Origin: Eonycteris spelaea
Lineage: Eukaryota > Chordata > Mammalia > Chiroptera > Pteropodidae
Assembly: GCA_003508835.1 (NCBI GenBank)
Contig: PUFA01000084.1
Span: forward strand, 1,984,001-2,048,000
Direction of reading: 5' to 3'
DNA length: 64,000 nt
In this document: positions 1-12,239 of the stretch, in pieces
How the letters are laid out: the number at the start of each line of letters is the position of its first letter
Position numbering within the stretch: the first letter of the stretch is position 1
Notes under the pieces: model-generated
What the model saw: the letters and a program-made list of their open reading frames with translations, nothing else
What the model was told of the DNA's origin: nothing
The model's database searches: none
Translations under genes and position numbers: made by a program

Positions 1-99
1 GGTCCACCCTCCTCACTTTCATCCCGAATGGGCTTTGTACTTTTCTTTCCCACAAAATCCCTCCTTGTCCTGTGTCACAGGGATGATCTGTATATGCCT

Positions 100-430
100 T
101 GCGCTGTCACATTTGAGGCCTTGCTCATGTTTATTCCTCAGCCTAGAGTGCCTTTTCCCTTATCCTTCCCTTTCAGCATTCCAATACCAGTCTATCTTAA
201 ATCCTCCTCTGTTCCACCCATGCAGAATGAGTTGTCCCTCCCCAGGGCCTCTGTAGATATTCATTGTACCTCAGGCTAGCCCTGGTTTCATTCTGTCATA
301 TTTTCCAGTTAGTCATTTGTGAGATGGTCCCCACAAAATTATAAGCTCTTTGAGAACAGGAACAGTGCTGCCTTCATCTCTTATCTGGGAAACAGCATCC
401 AACATGTTCTTTGACTTCAGCGTAGAGTTC
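100..430 (+). repeat. L2 LINE fragment, 3' region
   Basis: The stretch reads like the 3' part of an L2 element in sense orientation. It has the pyrimidine-rich clinical-style run, followed near 335-365 by the typical 'ATAAGCTCTTTGAGAACAGG' word. Short open frames here are chance frames in decayed L2. Subfamily is not assigned, and the first 100 bases may belong to the same element. Confidence 0.6.
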
Positions 431-876
431 CTGTGTGCTCCTTGGCTGACAATTACTCAATTTACTGGTTCAAGTGTAAATATATTTTCAAATACTTTAA
501 AAGAACCAAAGTTCCCTCTAAACCTGAGAAAGCGACTAAGGAGATATCAGGACCAGATCTAAGAAAGGTGCTTTTATGAACCTAACATTAAAAGGGAAGT
601 CTATTCATCATTAGTTTCAAAAGCTCAGGTTATTGATATTCCCAGAAAGAATCAAGGTCCCTATGTACCACATAGGGTATGCATTCCACATAAATAAATT
701 CTCCAAACCTTTGGCTTTCCAAATCAAAAGCTAAATCTAGACCTATGTGGTTGAGTTTCCCTTTTCTCCTTTGTTTGAGAATGAAGTATTAAGAGAGATA
801 TTAGGGAAGTAGACCCAGCATCTGATATTATATAGACAAACTATCAACCTAGGTCTTCATCTATATCATTGGGAAG
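431..876. other. unassigned AT-rich intergenic DNA
   Basis: I see no gene, structured RNA or repeat that I can name here. There is no long frame, and the composition is ordinary AT-rich mammalian sequence. Confidence 0.5.
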
Positions 877-1325
877 TGTGATGGTTAATGTTATTTGTCA
901 GCTCGCTTGGGCCAAGAGTGCCCAGATATTTGGTTATACATTATTCTGGATGTGTCTGTGAAGGTGTTTCTGGATGAGATTAACATTTAATTTGGTAGAC
1001 TGAATAAAGCAGCTGCTCTTCCCAAGGTGAGTGGACCTCTTTTGAAGGTCTGAACAGAACAAAAGTCTAGTAAGAAGAATTTGCTCTTTCTATCTGACTG
1101 TCTTTCAGCTAGGACATTGGTCTCCTATTGCCTTCACCTTCAGACTCAGACTAGAATTATACCATCAGCTCTCCTGGGTCTCAGCTTCCATAATTGTATG
1201 AGCCAGTTCCCTATAATAAATCTTCCCATGGAGTAGTAAACTGTATACTAGTATCTCTCTCTCTATCTCTATATCTATCCACATCTATATCTTATTGGTT
1301 CTATTTTTCTGGAAAATCCTAGTCA
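877..1325 (+). mobile_element. solo LTR (MaLR/ERV-L type) with 5-bp target duplication
   Basis: The element begins TGTGATGGTTAAT and ends in CA after a CT/TA-rich stretch, with a polyadenylation-like AATAAA near 1217. The 5 bases before it (GGAAG, 872-876) match those after it (GGGAG, 1326-1330) at four of five positions, as expected for an LTR integration. The same family occurs in reverse at 23329-23775. No internal retroviral region is attached, so it is a solo LTR. I recognise the family but do not assign a subfamily name. Confidence 0.8.
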
Positions 1326-1359
1326 GGGAGCATGTTTTAGAGGCTACAGAAACTATTAT

Positions 1360-1600
1360 TTTGATGAATTAATTCATTTCATCAGCTATTTATCAAACAT
1401 CTGTTAAATTCAAAGCAATGAAATGTACTAAGTACTGTGAGGACTATAAAGATAAAGACGTTTCCAGTCTTATGGTAAGTTCTTAAACTTGCTCTTAAAC
1501 TATCATAAGGCAGGGAATTTTAAGAGCCACGAGAGAGGTGCGATCCAAATGCTTTACAGTTTCAGGGGAAAGGAAGGTCACTTTGACCAGGCAGTGGATG
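1360..1600 (-). repeat. L2 fragment, antisense
   Basis: The order 'ATTAATTCATTT...CATCTGTTAAAT...ACTAAGTACTGTG...GACTATAAAGATAAA' follows the antisense L2 3' end (tail, then 'size, position, gain' words). It is heavily diverged, so the limits are approximate. Confidence 0.5.
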
Positions 1601-1789
1601 GCTTTATAAAACAGACAGCACTAAATCAGGCTCAGTTCTCTATTTAATGTCACTCAATTTTCCAACAATTGTCTTTCTCTTATGTATATGTAAGCAACCT
1701 TGAACTCCTCTGGCTCGTGTTGTAGGACATGTTAAAATCATGAAGGCACTATTTTTAATGAAGATTTAATAGTCATTCAATCAAATCAC

Positions 1790-2590
1790 ATAGCATCAAA
1801 ATAAATAGAGCAAAAACATAGCATCAAAATAATTAGTACAAAAACTATCAAATGATGAAATACATTAGTACAAGTCGATTTTAATAATTTTACCTCAGTG
1901 CAGTGAGAAATTGAGTAGACAAATGAGTAAGTAAAGATGTAGAAAACTTAGAAAGCACAATTATCAAGGTAGACCTAACTGATATGGCTGCATCAGATGT
2001 CTATAGTGTACCGTACTCCCAAAACAAACACCTTAACAAGTGCTGTAGAACATACATAAAAGTGTGTCTGTATTAGACCCTAACGAAGGATTCCCCAAAG
2101 TTTCAGAATCATAGACAACATCCATAGAATCCAACACAGTAACGTTAAAGATTAATTACCAAACTAGAAAACAAAGAATTCTAACACTTGTACACTGAAA
2201 CCTTTCTTCAATCATTCTTAGGTTAAAAGTGAAATCAAAACTGGAATTGGAGAATATCTAGAAAATTAAATACATGAAGATATTACATATCAGAATATGA
2301 GAGATATACTTCAAACTCAGCTCACCAAAAAGGAAGACAAGGTCTTAAATTTGTTAATAAAGAAGAACGAACAAAAGGATATGTATTAGCCATCTAGGAA
2401 AGCAGAAAAAGAACAAAATTATAAACTCCTAAAATAGAAAGAAGGAATTAATAGAAATAAATTCAGAAATGAATGAAGTCAAAACAGAAAAATGATAGAA
2501 CTAATAATAAATTCAAAAACTATTATAAACATTAAAATAAACACTCAACTAGCCTAATCAATACATATAATAAAGAAAATATTTGCCAGC
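1790..2590 (+). repeat. decayed LINE-1 ORF2 fragment, sense
   Basis: This is an A-rich sense-strand stretch. Word order resembles the mid part of L1 ORF2: 'GAAATCAAAACTGGAATT', then 'GAAATTCAGAAATGAATGAAG'-like words, then 'AAAACAGAAAAATGATAGA'. It has many stops and indels and no coding potential. The assignment rests on composition and word order only. Confidence 0.5.
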
Positions 2591-5150
2591 ATTTCTTTAA
2601 ATGCTACAGAAAGTCCTGCAAGGAGTGGTGCTGCAGGCTTGGTTCCTAGGATTTGTTTGTCGAGATGTCCCTTGGTGTGGTTCCTTGTTTTGACTTGAAG
2701 CTCCTGGCAGCCTCTTTCTGGATAGGCATGTCCAAGTTGGCCCTATTTCCCCTTGAGAAAGATGACACTGGCTACCCATGCAGCACAGGGATTGGATTGT
2801 GGATCTCAGTCCCTAGAGGCTTCAAGAACCACATACGCTCTCCATTTTGCCTTTTCCACTTCCCTGATACCTGACGTGGGTGTGACATAGTGAGAGACCC
2901 GAAATTGGGTCTCATGCTGCCTGAGTTCTCGTTACATTTCTGCTACTACGTTGGGTATTCTCAGGTCAGAATCACAAAAAATTAGAACTCCAGTTTTCTC
3001 TTCTGCAAAACAAGAGAGATTGGATTTGATAATTTCGGAAATCTTTTAAGGAGATGGTTTTGGATTCACTACCTTTTGATGCTCAGTGTCCTACTCACTA
3101 TAACTTTAGCAGTTATCAGTTATTTGGTTGCCTGGATTCTACTCTGTTCTACCCTAGGGTAGTATCAGTATCAGCAGAGGACACAGTGACTTCAGATTTC
3201 TTTGAAGACTTTACTAAAATTGGTTCTAAAACTTTCACCGATGATTTTTTTCCCTTGAACATTTGTATGAAATACTTTATATTTGGTTTGTGATTGACAA
3301 TGAATTCAGTAGGAACGGAGCCAAACTCCAAGTGCTTCCTTTACAAACCAGAAAAATGTATTATCATTTTCTTTCATTGAATCCTACTTAATTCTACCCA
3401 TTTTCATCTGAATTTAGAGTTACTGTGATTGATCAGAATGACCATCCATTCCAGATTGTGTTTCTGCCATATCTAAAGGAAGGCATTAAATATATTATAT
3501 ATTTGAGGCTTTCTCAGAATAGTCCACAGATGGTAGATTTGCTACCAAAAAGTTAAAAAAAGAAACAAAAAGCCCAGAAAACAAAAAATCAACCTTCTCT
3601 CTCATACCCTTGAAAAGTTTGAGAATTCTTAGAGGAGGCAAATTTTGCAAGACATTGACCTATAAGGGAAGTAGTTCTTTATGAGTACAGAATATGCAGC
3701 AACACATAACACCTTCTTTACCCAGATCAGGTCTGCTTACTTGGACACCTACCAGACCGTTCGTGTGAAGCAGCCTGCATCCGCGTTCTATTGTTATTAC
3801 TGATACTAATCGCTCTCTACTGAACATGGGTCAGAACCGGGAAAAAATACCAGCTCCAATCTGCAAGGCATCACTTTCTGTGAGCCCTTAATGAGTGTTT
3901 ATGAAATGAAAGTGGAGCAAAGAAGGTGACCTCAATTTGCATTCGAACAGTGATACAGTGACTAGAGGATAGAAGAGAATTCACTTACAAAAAAATATAT
4001 TATAAAATCCATTTAGACTTATATGCCGAAACATTTCTTTGCTGCTCTTTCTAACTAGAGAGCATGTCAAGGAGTGAGTGATGAGTCAGCAGGCTTTGGG
4101 GTGACATACTGCTTGCTCAGGAGTGGAACTACATTTTCCATTTTTTAAAAAACTACCTAAGTGCAGTAACATAGCGACTTAGTGTGAGTGGGAGGGGACG
4201 GGGGGACTCTTCCAAATCAGCAATGTCTGTGAGATTGTTGGTATCGATTTTTCCTCCTCAGTGACATAATTTAAGTGACTCTTGACAGGAATTTTCTTCT
4301 TGATGATAATCGACTTCTGATTGGCTGGCCACCTCACAGTCATGAACAGGAAAGACAGGGAGCACTCAGAGTGCTCACCTGCAAAGGGGAGCTCAGAGTC
4401 TTTTAAGCTTCTTTTTAGGCTTTTTCCACCAGAGTGCCCTCATACTGCTCCCACGAGGGACCAGGTTGCAGCAAAAGAGATGTGTGACAAAGAGACAAGA
4501 CTGTCTGTTGTAGACTCTTGCTCTGATTAGCTTGGCAATTCTGATAATTCTTGACAGGTCTATATCAGGTTATCATTATCATCATTTAGGGTGAGCCTGT
4601 ACAGTCTCAAGGATATACACATGGCAAGTGAAAATATTTTTAATTCTCTGAAGAGTTTGCCCGCAAGTTACTAAACATAAAAATGACTGATGAATCTTGC
4701 TTCATTCTGCCCATTTTCATCCAGCTTAAGAGATAACCATGTTTAATAAATAAACATGAGAATGACTGATTCAGAAGTCTGGATATTATGCAAAGTGGAG
4801 TTTATATACAGATTTCTGGGCTCATAACTAACAGAAGAGATGGGAACAGTACTTCAAAAGACTTATTTCCATGACACTCCCTAGTTAGAATTAGAAAAAC
4901 AGAAATTGAAACATCAGGGTCACTAGAGACCCTCTTTGCTTTATGTTTTTTTGGGAGAAGACAATGAAAACATTTAATTATAATATCTACTCTAATTCCA
5001 AAACAGACCTGAGTAAGCCTAACTTAAAACATGCAAATAGGAGAGTCAAATTGTAGATAAACAAGGAGAGCTCTGAAATCTAGATGAAGGATGGAAGGAA
5101 TTGTACAAGAATATAGTTAATGCTATTGAACATTGATTGAAAGGTCAATT
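2591..5150. other. unassigned, mostly unique-looking DNA
   Basis: No gene is recognised. Positions 2600-2930 are less AT-rich than their surroundings and hold open frames of 60-73 codons on both strands, which match nothing I know. A TGAGTCAGCA word at 4082-4091 resembles an AP-1/MAF (MARE half) site, but a single short motif proves nothing. The rest is ordinary AT-rich sequence. Confidence 0.4.
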
Positions 5151-5365
5151 ATAATAGTAGTAGCAAGGATAATAATAATGGTTAGCACTGTTTTGTACCA
5201 AGTGGTTTTCAGACATTATTCAAATTTTTACAACAGCTCCACAAAAAACAATAACCCAGATGCTCAGAAAAGATAAGTGATTTAACAAGAGCTACAGATA
5301 GAGTAAGTGATGGAGCCAGCACTCTTATTTAGAACTGTCTGAGTTCAAAGTCCATTTTTCATGGT
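5150..5365 (-). repeat. MIR SINE, antisense
   Basis: The antisense MIR order is visible. A run around 5200-5240 corresponds to '...TTATTTAATCCTCACAACA', followed by 'CCCAGATGCTCAGAAAAGATAAGTGATTTAACAAGAGCTACAGATAGAGTAAGTGATGGAGCC' (5257-5319), matching the 'gain, position, strength' segment. It is diverged but colinear. Confidence 0.6.
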
Positions 5366-6845
5366 GTAAAACATGTTTTTGCAGGACAGTGGCTTCTTTC
5401 TGGGCCACAGGACGAGTTACCGAGATATAAGATGCCTGATAGCCCTACTAAAGGCCCAGTGTGGGAAAGAATGACTCAATCCTATAGCCATTCATTATTG
5501 AGTTGCTTTGGAATGTTGATTGCACATATGTAAGAGGAGACTTTCTGGTGTCTTTACTACTTCAGTTTCTGGGAAGAGATTCCAACTCTGAAGGCCTCTG
5601 GGAAATTATCTTCTAGAGTCTATGTTCCCATTGCAGGCATTGTTAAAATGGAGTCACCTAAAATGTAGTCTGTGTTTTACCATTCTGCAAAGGAAGCACC
5701 AGTTGCTCTGTGCTAAGAAGGGAAGAAAGACTCACAGCTTGAGCTCCACACAATGGTCTGAGCAAAAGAAAGCTGATCCCAGCCCTGGCTACCTGACGCC
5801 ACCATCCAGATGGCATAGCAGACTCAAACCCTCCATGCCAGAAACTAGGATTACAGTTAACTAGGAGTCTGGGGCTCTTGGTGGCAACATTTTTTTTTGG
5901 ACAAAAATATACATAAATGGTAAGTATGTTTGCAGCCATACGAGTCTCTGCTCTGTAATAACCCTGTTAATGTTCTCGTAAAAAGATATGGGGCAAGAGC
6001 AAAGTGACAGAAAGGCTGATTAGCATTTTATGACAGAATTAAGCTGCATGACAAATAATTCACTGGTTTTACAGCCCAGCAAATTCTACTTTCAAATGCT
6101 GGAGGTGCTAGGATGTTTTTGTTCATTTATTTGTTTTTTATATTTAACCATGAAGGTGTCCAAAGCAATTTGTAGAAAATGAAATATAATTGTAATAGTA
6201 GTAAATATGATGATTAGTGCTAATAGTTATTAAAATCTATTCCAAAATGTCTGTAAAAATTACTGTATTCAGCTACAGGGTTTTTAAAGCATACATTGGT
6301 TTGGAATAACAAAAAGTTTAGACCTATCAGTGTTCAATTTATACAATGGGTTTTACAAAATTGAATAATTCTTCTATTAGTTCTCCCTAACTTTGGGGAA
6401 TTGAGGTCACTCTTCTGTGGGTATTAATGGGGAAACAACTTCCACTTTGTTCAAGTCCCAGATTCTAGATTAAGAAGTCTCTTTACACTTGTAGTTTTGA
6501 TACAGGTAAAGAATGAGAATTGGAAAAAAGACAGGGAGGACACCTTGCTAATTCAGCAAAGGAAATGTGTATTAATAAAGGATTAGGTATTGTTACTGAG
6601 AAACAATTCAACAGCTGGTTTTCTCATTTGCAGATATAGGAATCACCCCAGGTTTCCTTAATTGCTGGTGGTAGCTGAGGATATTAGTTCTCATTTACTT
6701 CATGAAGAGGATAATGTTAATATATCTAAATTACCAACATTAAAAAAGAAAACCTCATAATTTTGTCCTCCTAGTAGAACACTGATGATATACTACATCA
6801 TATATTTAAATGTGAAGGGTGCAAAAATTCACCTCTTTGCAATCA
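5366..6845. other. unassigned intergenic DNA
   Basis: Nothing nameable apart from short A/T runs. Opposing frames of 80 and 93 codons at 5622-5939 overlap on both strands and show no domain, so I treat them as chance. Confidence 0.4.
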
Positions 6846-7045
6846 ATGAGCACACTAGGTAATTGTTGGGAGTCTGCCTTGTGTCTAGCACCATGCCAGG
6901 CAGCTGGGGATGAAAGAAGACAATCTAGTACCTGCCCTCCAAGAATTTCAATCCATTTGTGAAGCCAAGATGATTGAGTGAAACAATTAATGAGCAATGC
7001 AGGGTTATATAATAAAATGCTATAGGATGTAGATAAAAATTATGC
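6845..7045 (-). repeat. L2 3'-end fragment, antisense
   Basis: Typical antisense L2 words appear in order: 'CTAGCACCATGCCAGGCAGCTGGGGATG', 'AGTACCTGCCCTCCAAGAATTTCAATCC', then an A-rich stretch. Decay is moderate. Confidence 0.65.
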
Positions 7046-7950
7046 AGTCACTGTGGTCTTGATTGCATCTATAAATTAGGTTGATAAAACCTAATATATG
7101 TTCTCTCTGCTAACCAACATTATTGGATTGAGTAAGGGGATGTTAGTTTTGGTTGCCACTTTGTATGACTATGAATATACTATTTAACTTTTTTTTTTTT
7201 CTGGATAAACTGAGGAAGATAGGGCTAGATGACCTCCAGAGTCTTTTTGTTCTGGAATTTTATGAGCTCATGACTCTGGCTACTGTCATTGGGATGATTT
7301 AAATTCTTTCTATAAAGCCTAGGAGGTGGAGACACTTGGAAAGTAATTCTTCATTGAGGTAGCAGTGTCTGTTCACCTTTCCTGATAAGTGGGGTCTTGG
7401 GCTCCAGAGGTGAGAGGTTTCAGATCCTGGACTGGATAAGAATAGGGCTGGAGTGGCTCTTGGATGCAGAATCTGGGACCCAGATGGATCTGAAAGTATC
7501 ATACCAGGGCAACATTGGAGTGAAGAGTCTGGGAGTCTGGTTAACAAAGGACCAGTTTGCAACCAAAAAAAGTACCAGTGGACAGAGATAGAAACTAAGC
7601 AGAGGACAACTGGGCAGAAATCGGAGATAGCATAACTGAGCAGAGGGTCAGAAGCATAATCTGAAGGGATTAACCGTGCCCCGAACATAACTACAGAGTG
7701 AGGAGAAAGCTTTTAATTTTAAGGACAGATGGCAGAGACTAGCCCACAGACTGGCAATGTGGCAGCCATCTTCATGTGCTACTTCATGGATCTGGTGTTT
7801 TTCCTGCAGTTATGAAACACATGGGTTCATTGATGTTCTTTTGCCTTATCCCTTCCATGGGCAAAGGCAGCCCTCTGAAATGGTAGTTGTCTGTGGTTGA
7901 GGGTGTAGTCCATAGTTTAGGTGTGATGGTTTTTTAGCCCCTAATTCAGA
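7046..7950. other. unassigned; overlapping short open frames
   Basis: The stretch 7299-7688 is open for 129 codons on the minus strand and for 60-64 codons in two plus frames. The frames shadow each other. No signal peptide, repeat motif or known domain is visible, and base composition does not separate one frame from another. I read it as low-stop chance sequence. Confidence 0.35.
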
Positions 7951-7954
7951 ATTC

Positions 7955-8515
7955 TTACCCAATCCACTCTCTATACCACTACTAGCATAGTGATTTATCT
8001 ACAATATACTGTCTCTGACCTTGCCGCTTTTCTGCATCATAGCTATCTTTATCAGACAAACTTAATATTTTAAGACCTTCTACAATATGGCTTCAACTTT
8101 TTCAACTATTTCAGTCACTTCTATCATGTAAGCATCTTACATTCTAGCCAAATTATGGCTCTGAGAGTTTCTCAAGTATATGCAGTATCCTCTTCCACTA
8201 CTGTGCCTTTATTCATGCTGACCCTCTTTCTTCAAATGCCTTTTTCCTGTCAAAATCCTCCCTATGGTCCAATCCAATCTCAGTTTTCCCTTTAAAACGC
8301 TTCATAACCTTTCCATCAGATTTAATCTTTCTATCCTTTATACAGCCAATTCTTCCTCCCCCTTTTTGAAATGTATTATTTCTACTTTATGTTTCTCTTA
8401 TTTCTACATTGTCTCTTCTGTACTGTGAGATTGTGGACTATTTGGGGAAGATTCATGTGTCTCCAGCACCTTACATAGCACCTGATGCATGGTTCTTAGA
8501 TGTCTGTCGAGGTCT
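7955..8515 (+). repeat. L2 LINE fragment, sense 3' region
   Basis: A pyrimidine-rich sense L2 3' region. The order is 'TCAAATGCCTTTTTCCTGTCAAAATCCTCCCTATGG', 'CCTTTAAAACGCTTCATAACC', then 'TACTGTGAGATTGTGGACTATTTGGGGAAGATTCATGTGTCTCCAGCACC', ending at '...CACCTGATGCATGG'. It is colinear with the L2 tail. Confidence 0.65.
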
Positions 8516-9089
8516 CCATCCAGGTTGGGGAAGTAGATAGACATTCAGAAAAAGAAAAGATACTCATATGAAAGTAAGAATTGCTTCTTTTTCGAATTCC
8601 CCTTTCTTTTTTCTCTCGGCATTATTCATTTTTGCAACATAATGTTTCCTTCCCTCAACAAACAAACAAACTTGCTTTTGCCTATAAATGATAAAACAGT
8701 GTAAGAAACTGGATTTATTTATTATTTTTCTTCACAGTCACTAAACTTATGCAAATAAGCATAAACCAATCTTGACTTGTTTTAATCCTTCAATGGGGAC
8801 AACTCATTTAAACTGCCCAGGCGATCGTGTTAAAATCCTTGTGCCTGTTTTAAGCAAATTGCTGGATGCAAAGTTTTCAAATGAATAAAAATGCACTTCA
8901 TTTCTTCTTCCTTCTCTTTCACCTCCAGGGACCCTTCAATTTTTTTTCCCCCAGAATAAATAAACTGATTTTCTTAAAATTAACTTTATAACTCATTTAA
9001 AAAACTTCTTTCACCATCTTTCCGGCTCTTCTTTTTGGCACCCACTTTGTGCAGTAGGCCCCTGGTATAATGGTCCATGACTACTTCCT
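8516..9089. other. unassigned AT-rich DNA
   Basis: I see A-, T- and CT-rich runs (for example 8900-8955) and no gene or nameable repeat. Confidence 0.4.
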
Positions 9090-9310
9090 TGATTAGACTG
9101 TCTAGTTTCAAATCTCCCTTCCACAAAAGTACCAGCCCTGTGACTTTCCACTCTTTTGCTTATCTCTCTCTGCTGTGTTTTCTCATATCTAAAATGAGAA
9201 TGATGATAATTAGGTTGTGGCCAAAAGACTAAGTGAATTAATGTCTACAATGCATTTAGTACAGTGCCTGGTATATAGGAAGTATTAACTATATTAACTC
9301 TTCTTTATTG
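9090..9310 (+). repeat. MIR SINE, sense
   Basis: Colinear sense MIR: 'GTTTCAAATCTCCCTTCC', 'CCCTGTGACTTTCCAC', 'GTTTTCTCATATCTAAAATGAGAATGATGATAATTAGG', and the 3' end 'ACAGTGCCTGGTATATAGGAAGTATTAA'. Confidence 0.7.
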
Positions 9311-11110
9311 TTATGCTTAGAACTGACCTAGTACTTTCTAGCTGTTTAAACTCTAGTGCCACGTGGCGAATTCTTGGTCAAATTATGATCTATGCTGAAT
9401 ACTAGAGTGTCTTTCCTATGCATTCCTACACAGAAGCTCTTCTCCATCTTGTATCTGTTCAGATTTTTTCTTTTCATTCCCAGATGTACCACTATGCCCT
9501 TATTTGTATGGAGACTTCATTAGGCTCTGACGAGTATCTCCCTTCATTGTCTTAGATTGAGAATAGTAATGGCTGATATCCCATGTTGCACTTTGGTTAG
9601 AGGCTGAGAGGAAAATTTCCACTATAAATGCCACTGTGCTATTGGTTAGAGGCATAATGAAACTTTTTACCTTTCCCTATAGCATTCAGGGAAAAGAAGC
9701 AGGGCCTTGGTGGTGGAGCATTTTGATTTGAAAGAGCAAATTCTAACAACAGCATAGAGACTGGGGGAAGAGCTGTTAGGCAGCTTTCCAAACACACCAT
9801 ACTGTTGATTCTAACAGTAAAGGGGCTCTCTTTCTAATCACTCAGTTTATATTTCTGAGCCCTCTTGACAAAGGCAGTGGAGATGAAGGCTGCTATTACA
9901 GATGTGGCTTGCATGCTGGAGTTAGCCAATTCCTGAGATTAAAAGTAAATTAGAAAAACATGTTTGTGATTTGTGTTTCTTGGGAAGCTTTTCACTCCTG
10001 TCAGGAGGTAAAAATAGTGAAGATAATGTATGCTCTTTCCTTTGATTCCAGTCAGGATTAAAACCAAATTAGATTGGAAACTCTTTATATCCTTGACCCA
10101 AGACTGACCTGGGCCCACAGTGGACACTGGATAAATGTTAGTTGACTGAGTTGCCTGCCTATTTGGATCATCGTATTCAGAACAACTTTCATTCTTTTAC
10201 TTACTAATAGTTTCCAAGCTGCTACAAATGCAGTGTGCAGCATTCTCAGTACAGTTTAATCAGTTTTTAAAAGATAAATGATCGTTTGTGTTTTCTAGGA
10301 TATAATCCCTTTTCTTATGTAATCAAAAAAATAAAGAAAGAAAAAAAAAGCAATGGCCCTTTTTGTGGAATAGCACATTAAAATTTCATATCTTATCCAT
10401 ATTTATCACCAACATTCATTCTTACCTATCACTCCCTAGTCTCTTTCAGCTTATCTGTTTTTCATTCCCAGAGAATATTTGTGCTTTGGAATAATTTTTC
10501 CTAAGATGAGTATATCTTAGTTTATATAAAGTAGTTCGCATTTTGTAAGTTCAGTTTCTTCTTTATATGTTTAAAGCCTTAGGGTTTCGTTTTCCATTTC
10601 TAAATTTTCATCATATGCAATGTTTTCCCATCCAATATTATCAGCATTCTTCCTATTCCCAGATCATTCAACTTTGAACACAATCCTAGGCTCTGAGAAA
10701 GCACTTTGCACACTTATTAATTTGTTGAGTGGTAAACTGAAAGTATGATTAGATGATTTCCTCAGTGAAGACAGGCACGTTTTCAGATGCAAACTATGAG
10801 AAGGTGGCACTCCCAAGGATGGTCCCAACTGCCTTTGTCTGTTACAAATCATAGTGTTGTTCATTCTGACCCTTCATGAAAGCCATGGCACCTGCTTCTG
10901 ACTTCTGGGATTAGGAAGGGTAAAGAATGAATGAAACTGGGTAGAAAGAAGAGAGATTGGTGATAAATCAAGGCGTGCTCACTTCTTTGCTTCTGCCATT
11001 TCATGGCCAAAGCGACATACATGACTAAGCCTGACATCATTGGGGTTGGGAAAGTATAATCCATTCCAGAGATGAGCAACACATTTTGGAGAAAAATATA
11101 ATCTCCCAAT
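9311..11110. other. unassigned intergenic DNA
   Basis: No gene or repeat that I can name. A short imperfect duplication around a TTGGTTAGAGGC word occurs at 9593-9604 and 9640-9651. An A-rich run lies at 10324-10350. Minus-strand frames of 66-97 codons at 10664-11251 overlap one another and a MER5A copy and look like chance. Confidence 0.4.
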
Positions 11111-11111
11111 T

Positions 11112-11270
11112 TGCTTTTCAAAGTGTAGACTATAAACCAGTTGATTAACATCACCCAGGAGCTTATACAAAATGCATATTCTTAGCCTTGCCCCAAATCT
11201 ACTAATTAGAATCTGCCTTTTAACAAGATCTTTAGGTGATTCATATACCATTAGAGTTTAAGAAACACTA
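11112..11270 (+). mobile_element. MER5A-type non-autonomous hAT-Charlie transposon
   Basis: Near full-length colinear match to the MER5A pattern: 'TTTCAAAGTGTAGAC', 'CATCACCCAGGAGCTTATACAAAATGCA', 'CTAATTAGAATCTGCCTTTTAACAAGATCTTTAGGTGATTCAT', ending 'AAGAAACACTAG'. MER5A is a short eutherian-wide DNA transposon with no coding capacity. I could not confirm an 8-bp duplication. Confidence 0.75.
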
Positions 11271-11299
11271 GTCTAACACTGCTCAGATATTACTATTTA

Positions 11300-12235
11300 A
11301 AATTTTTTTAATTAAAAAACAATTGTACATATTTATGTTGTATATATTTTTAAAATTATGAGCTGTTTCAACTGTAAATAAAAGTACAAAGACTGATATA
11401 ATGAAATCCATGATCATGACACCTACTTTGTATAATTTTAACATTTATATTTTTACTTCATATATTAGATAATATATTCAGTTTTAGTATAGTATATACT
11501 CTTCCCTGATCCTATTTCCTCCCTCCTTTTCTGTGCTTTGCATTTATCATTTTTATACATCATATCCATGAATCTATAAAAATATATGGTTTTTAAGCTT
11601 TATATAAATAACATCATATTGTAACATCCTGCTGAAACTTACCTTTGTTGCTTAAAATTGTTTCTGAGATTAGTCTTTATGCATATAGTTGTCATTCATT
11701 CATTCATTCTCTCATGTAATTGGTTGCATAGTATTCCATTTCCCTTAATTTGGAATTTAAGGTGATGCTTCTGGTGATGTACATTTGATTCTTATAATTT
11801 TCTTTTTTCATTAAAATATGAGCCATAATAAGTATTTCTGAATATAAATTTATATATACTTTTATAACAGTTTCTCTAGGACATTTATCCAGGAATAGTA
11901 TTAAAAATTGAAGATATGCATATTTTACTTTGATATATTTTGGCAAATATCTTTCCAAAATGATTGTACCAATTTTACTTTTAACAATTACGTAAGAAAG
12001 TTGTCATTGTTTCACAACAGTTGGTAATCATCACACTTTTAAGGTTTTGCCAATGTAATAGCTGTGAAATGCAATATCATTGTCGTCTTAAGTTTCATTT
12101 TCTTAAGTGCTAATAAGGTTGAATATCTATTTTTATGTTAATGGTTTATGTTAATGGATTTCTATGAATTAACTGTTCATATAAAAGCACATTCCTGGAT
12201 ATTTTTAATTGTAACCTGTCATCTTTATTTTCACT
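11300..12235 (-). repeat. old LINE-1 fragment, antisense (3'UTR to ORF2 end)
   Basis: Antisense L1M words appear in the right order: 'GGTTGCATAGTATTCCATT' (11723-), 'GTAATAGCTGTGAAATGCAATATCATTG', then 'AAGGTTGAATATCTATTTTTATGTTAATGG', corresponding to the end of ORF2. The AT content is very high and decay is strong. No open frame of note remains. Confidence 0.55.
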
Positions 12236-12239
12236 AGTA

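Noticed and set aside
7299..7688. 129-codon minus frame with two overlapping plus frames
   Set aside because: Several frames are open at once, which points to a low-stop stretch rather than coding. No domain is recognised.
11694..11710. (CATT)n runs here and at 63883-63902 considered as direct-repeat arrays
   Set aside because: Short tetranucleotide microsatellites in or beside L1. No spacers, so no CRISPR-like structure.
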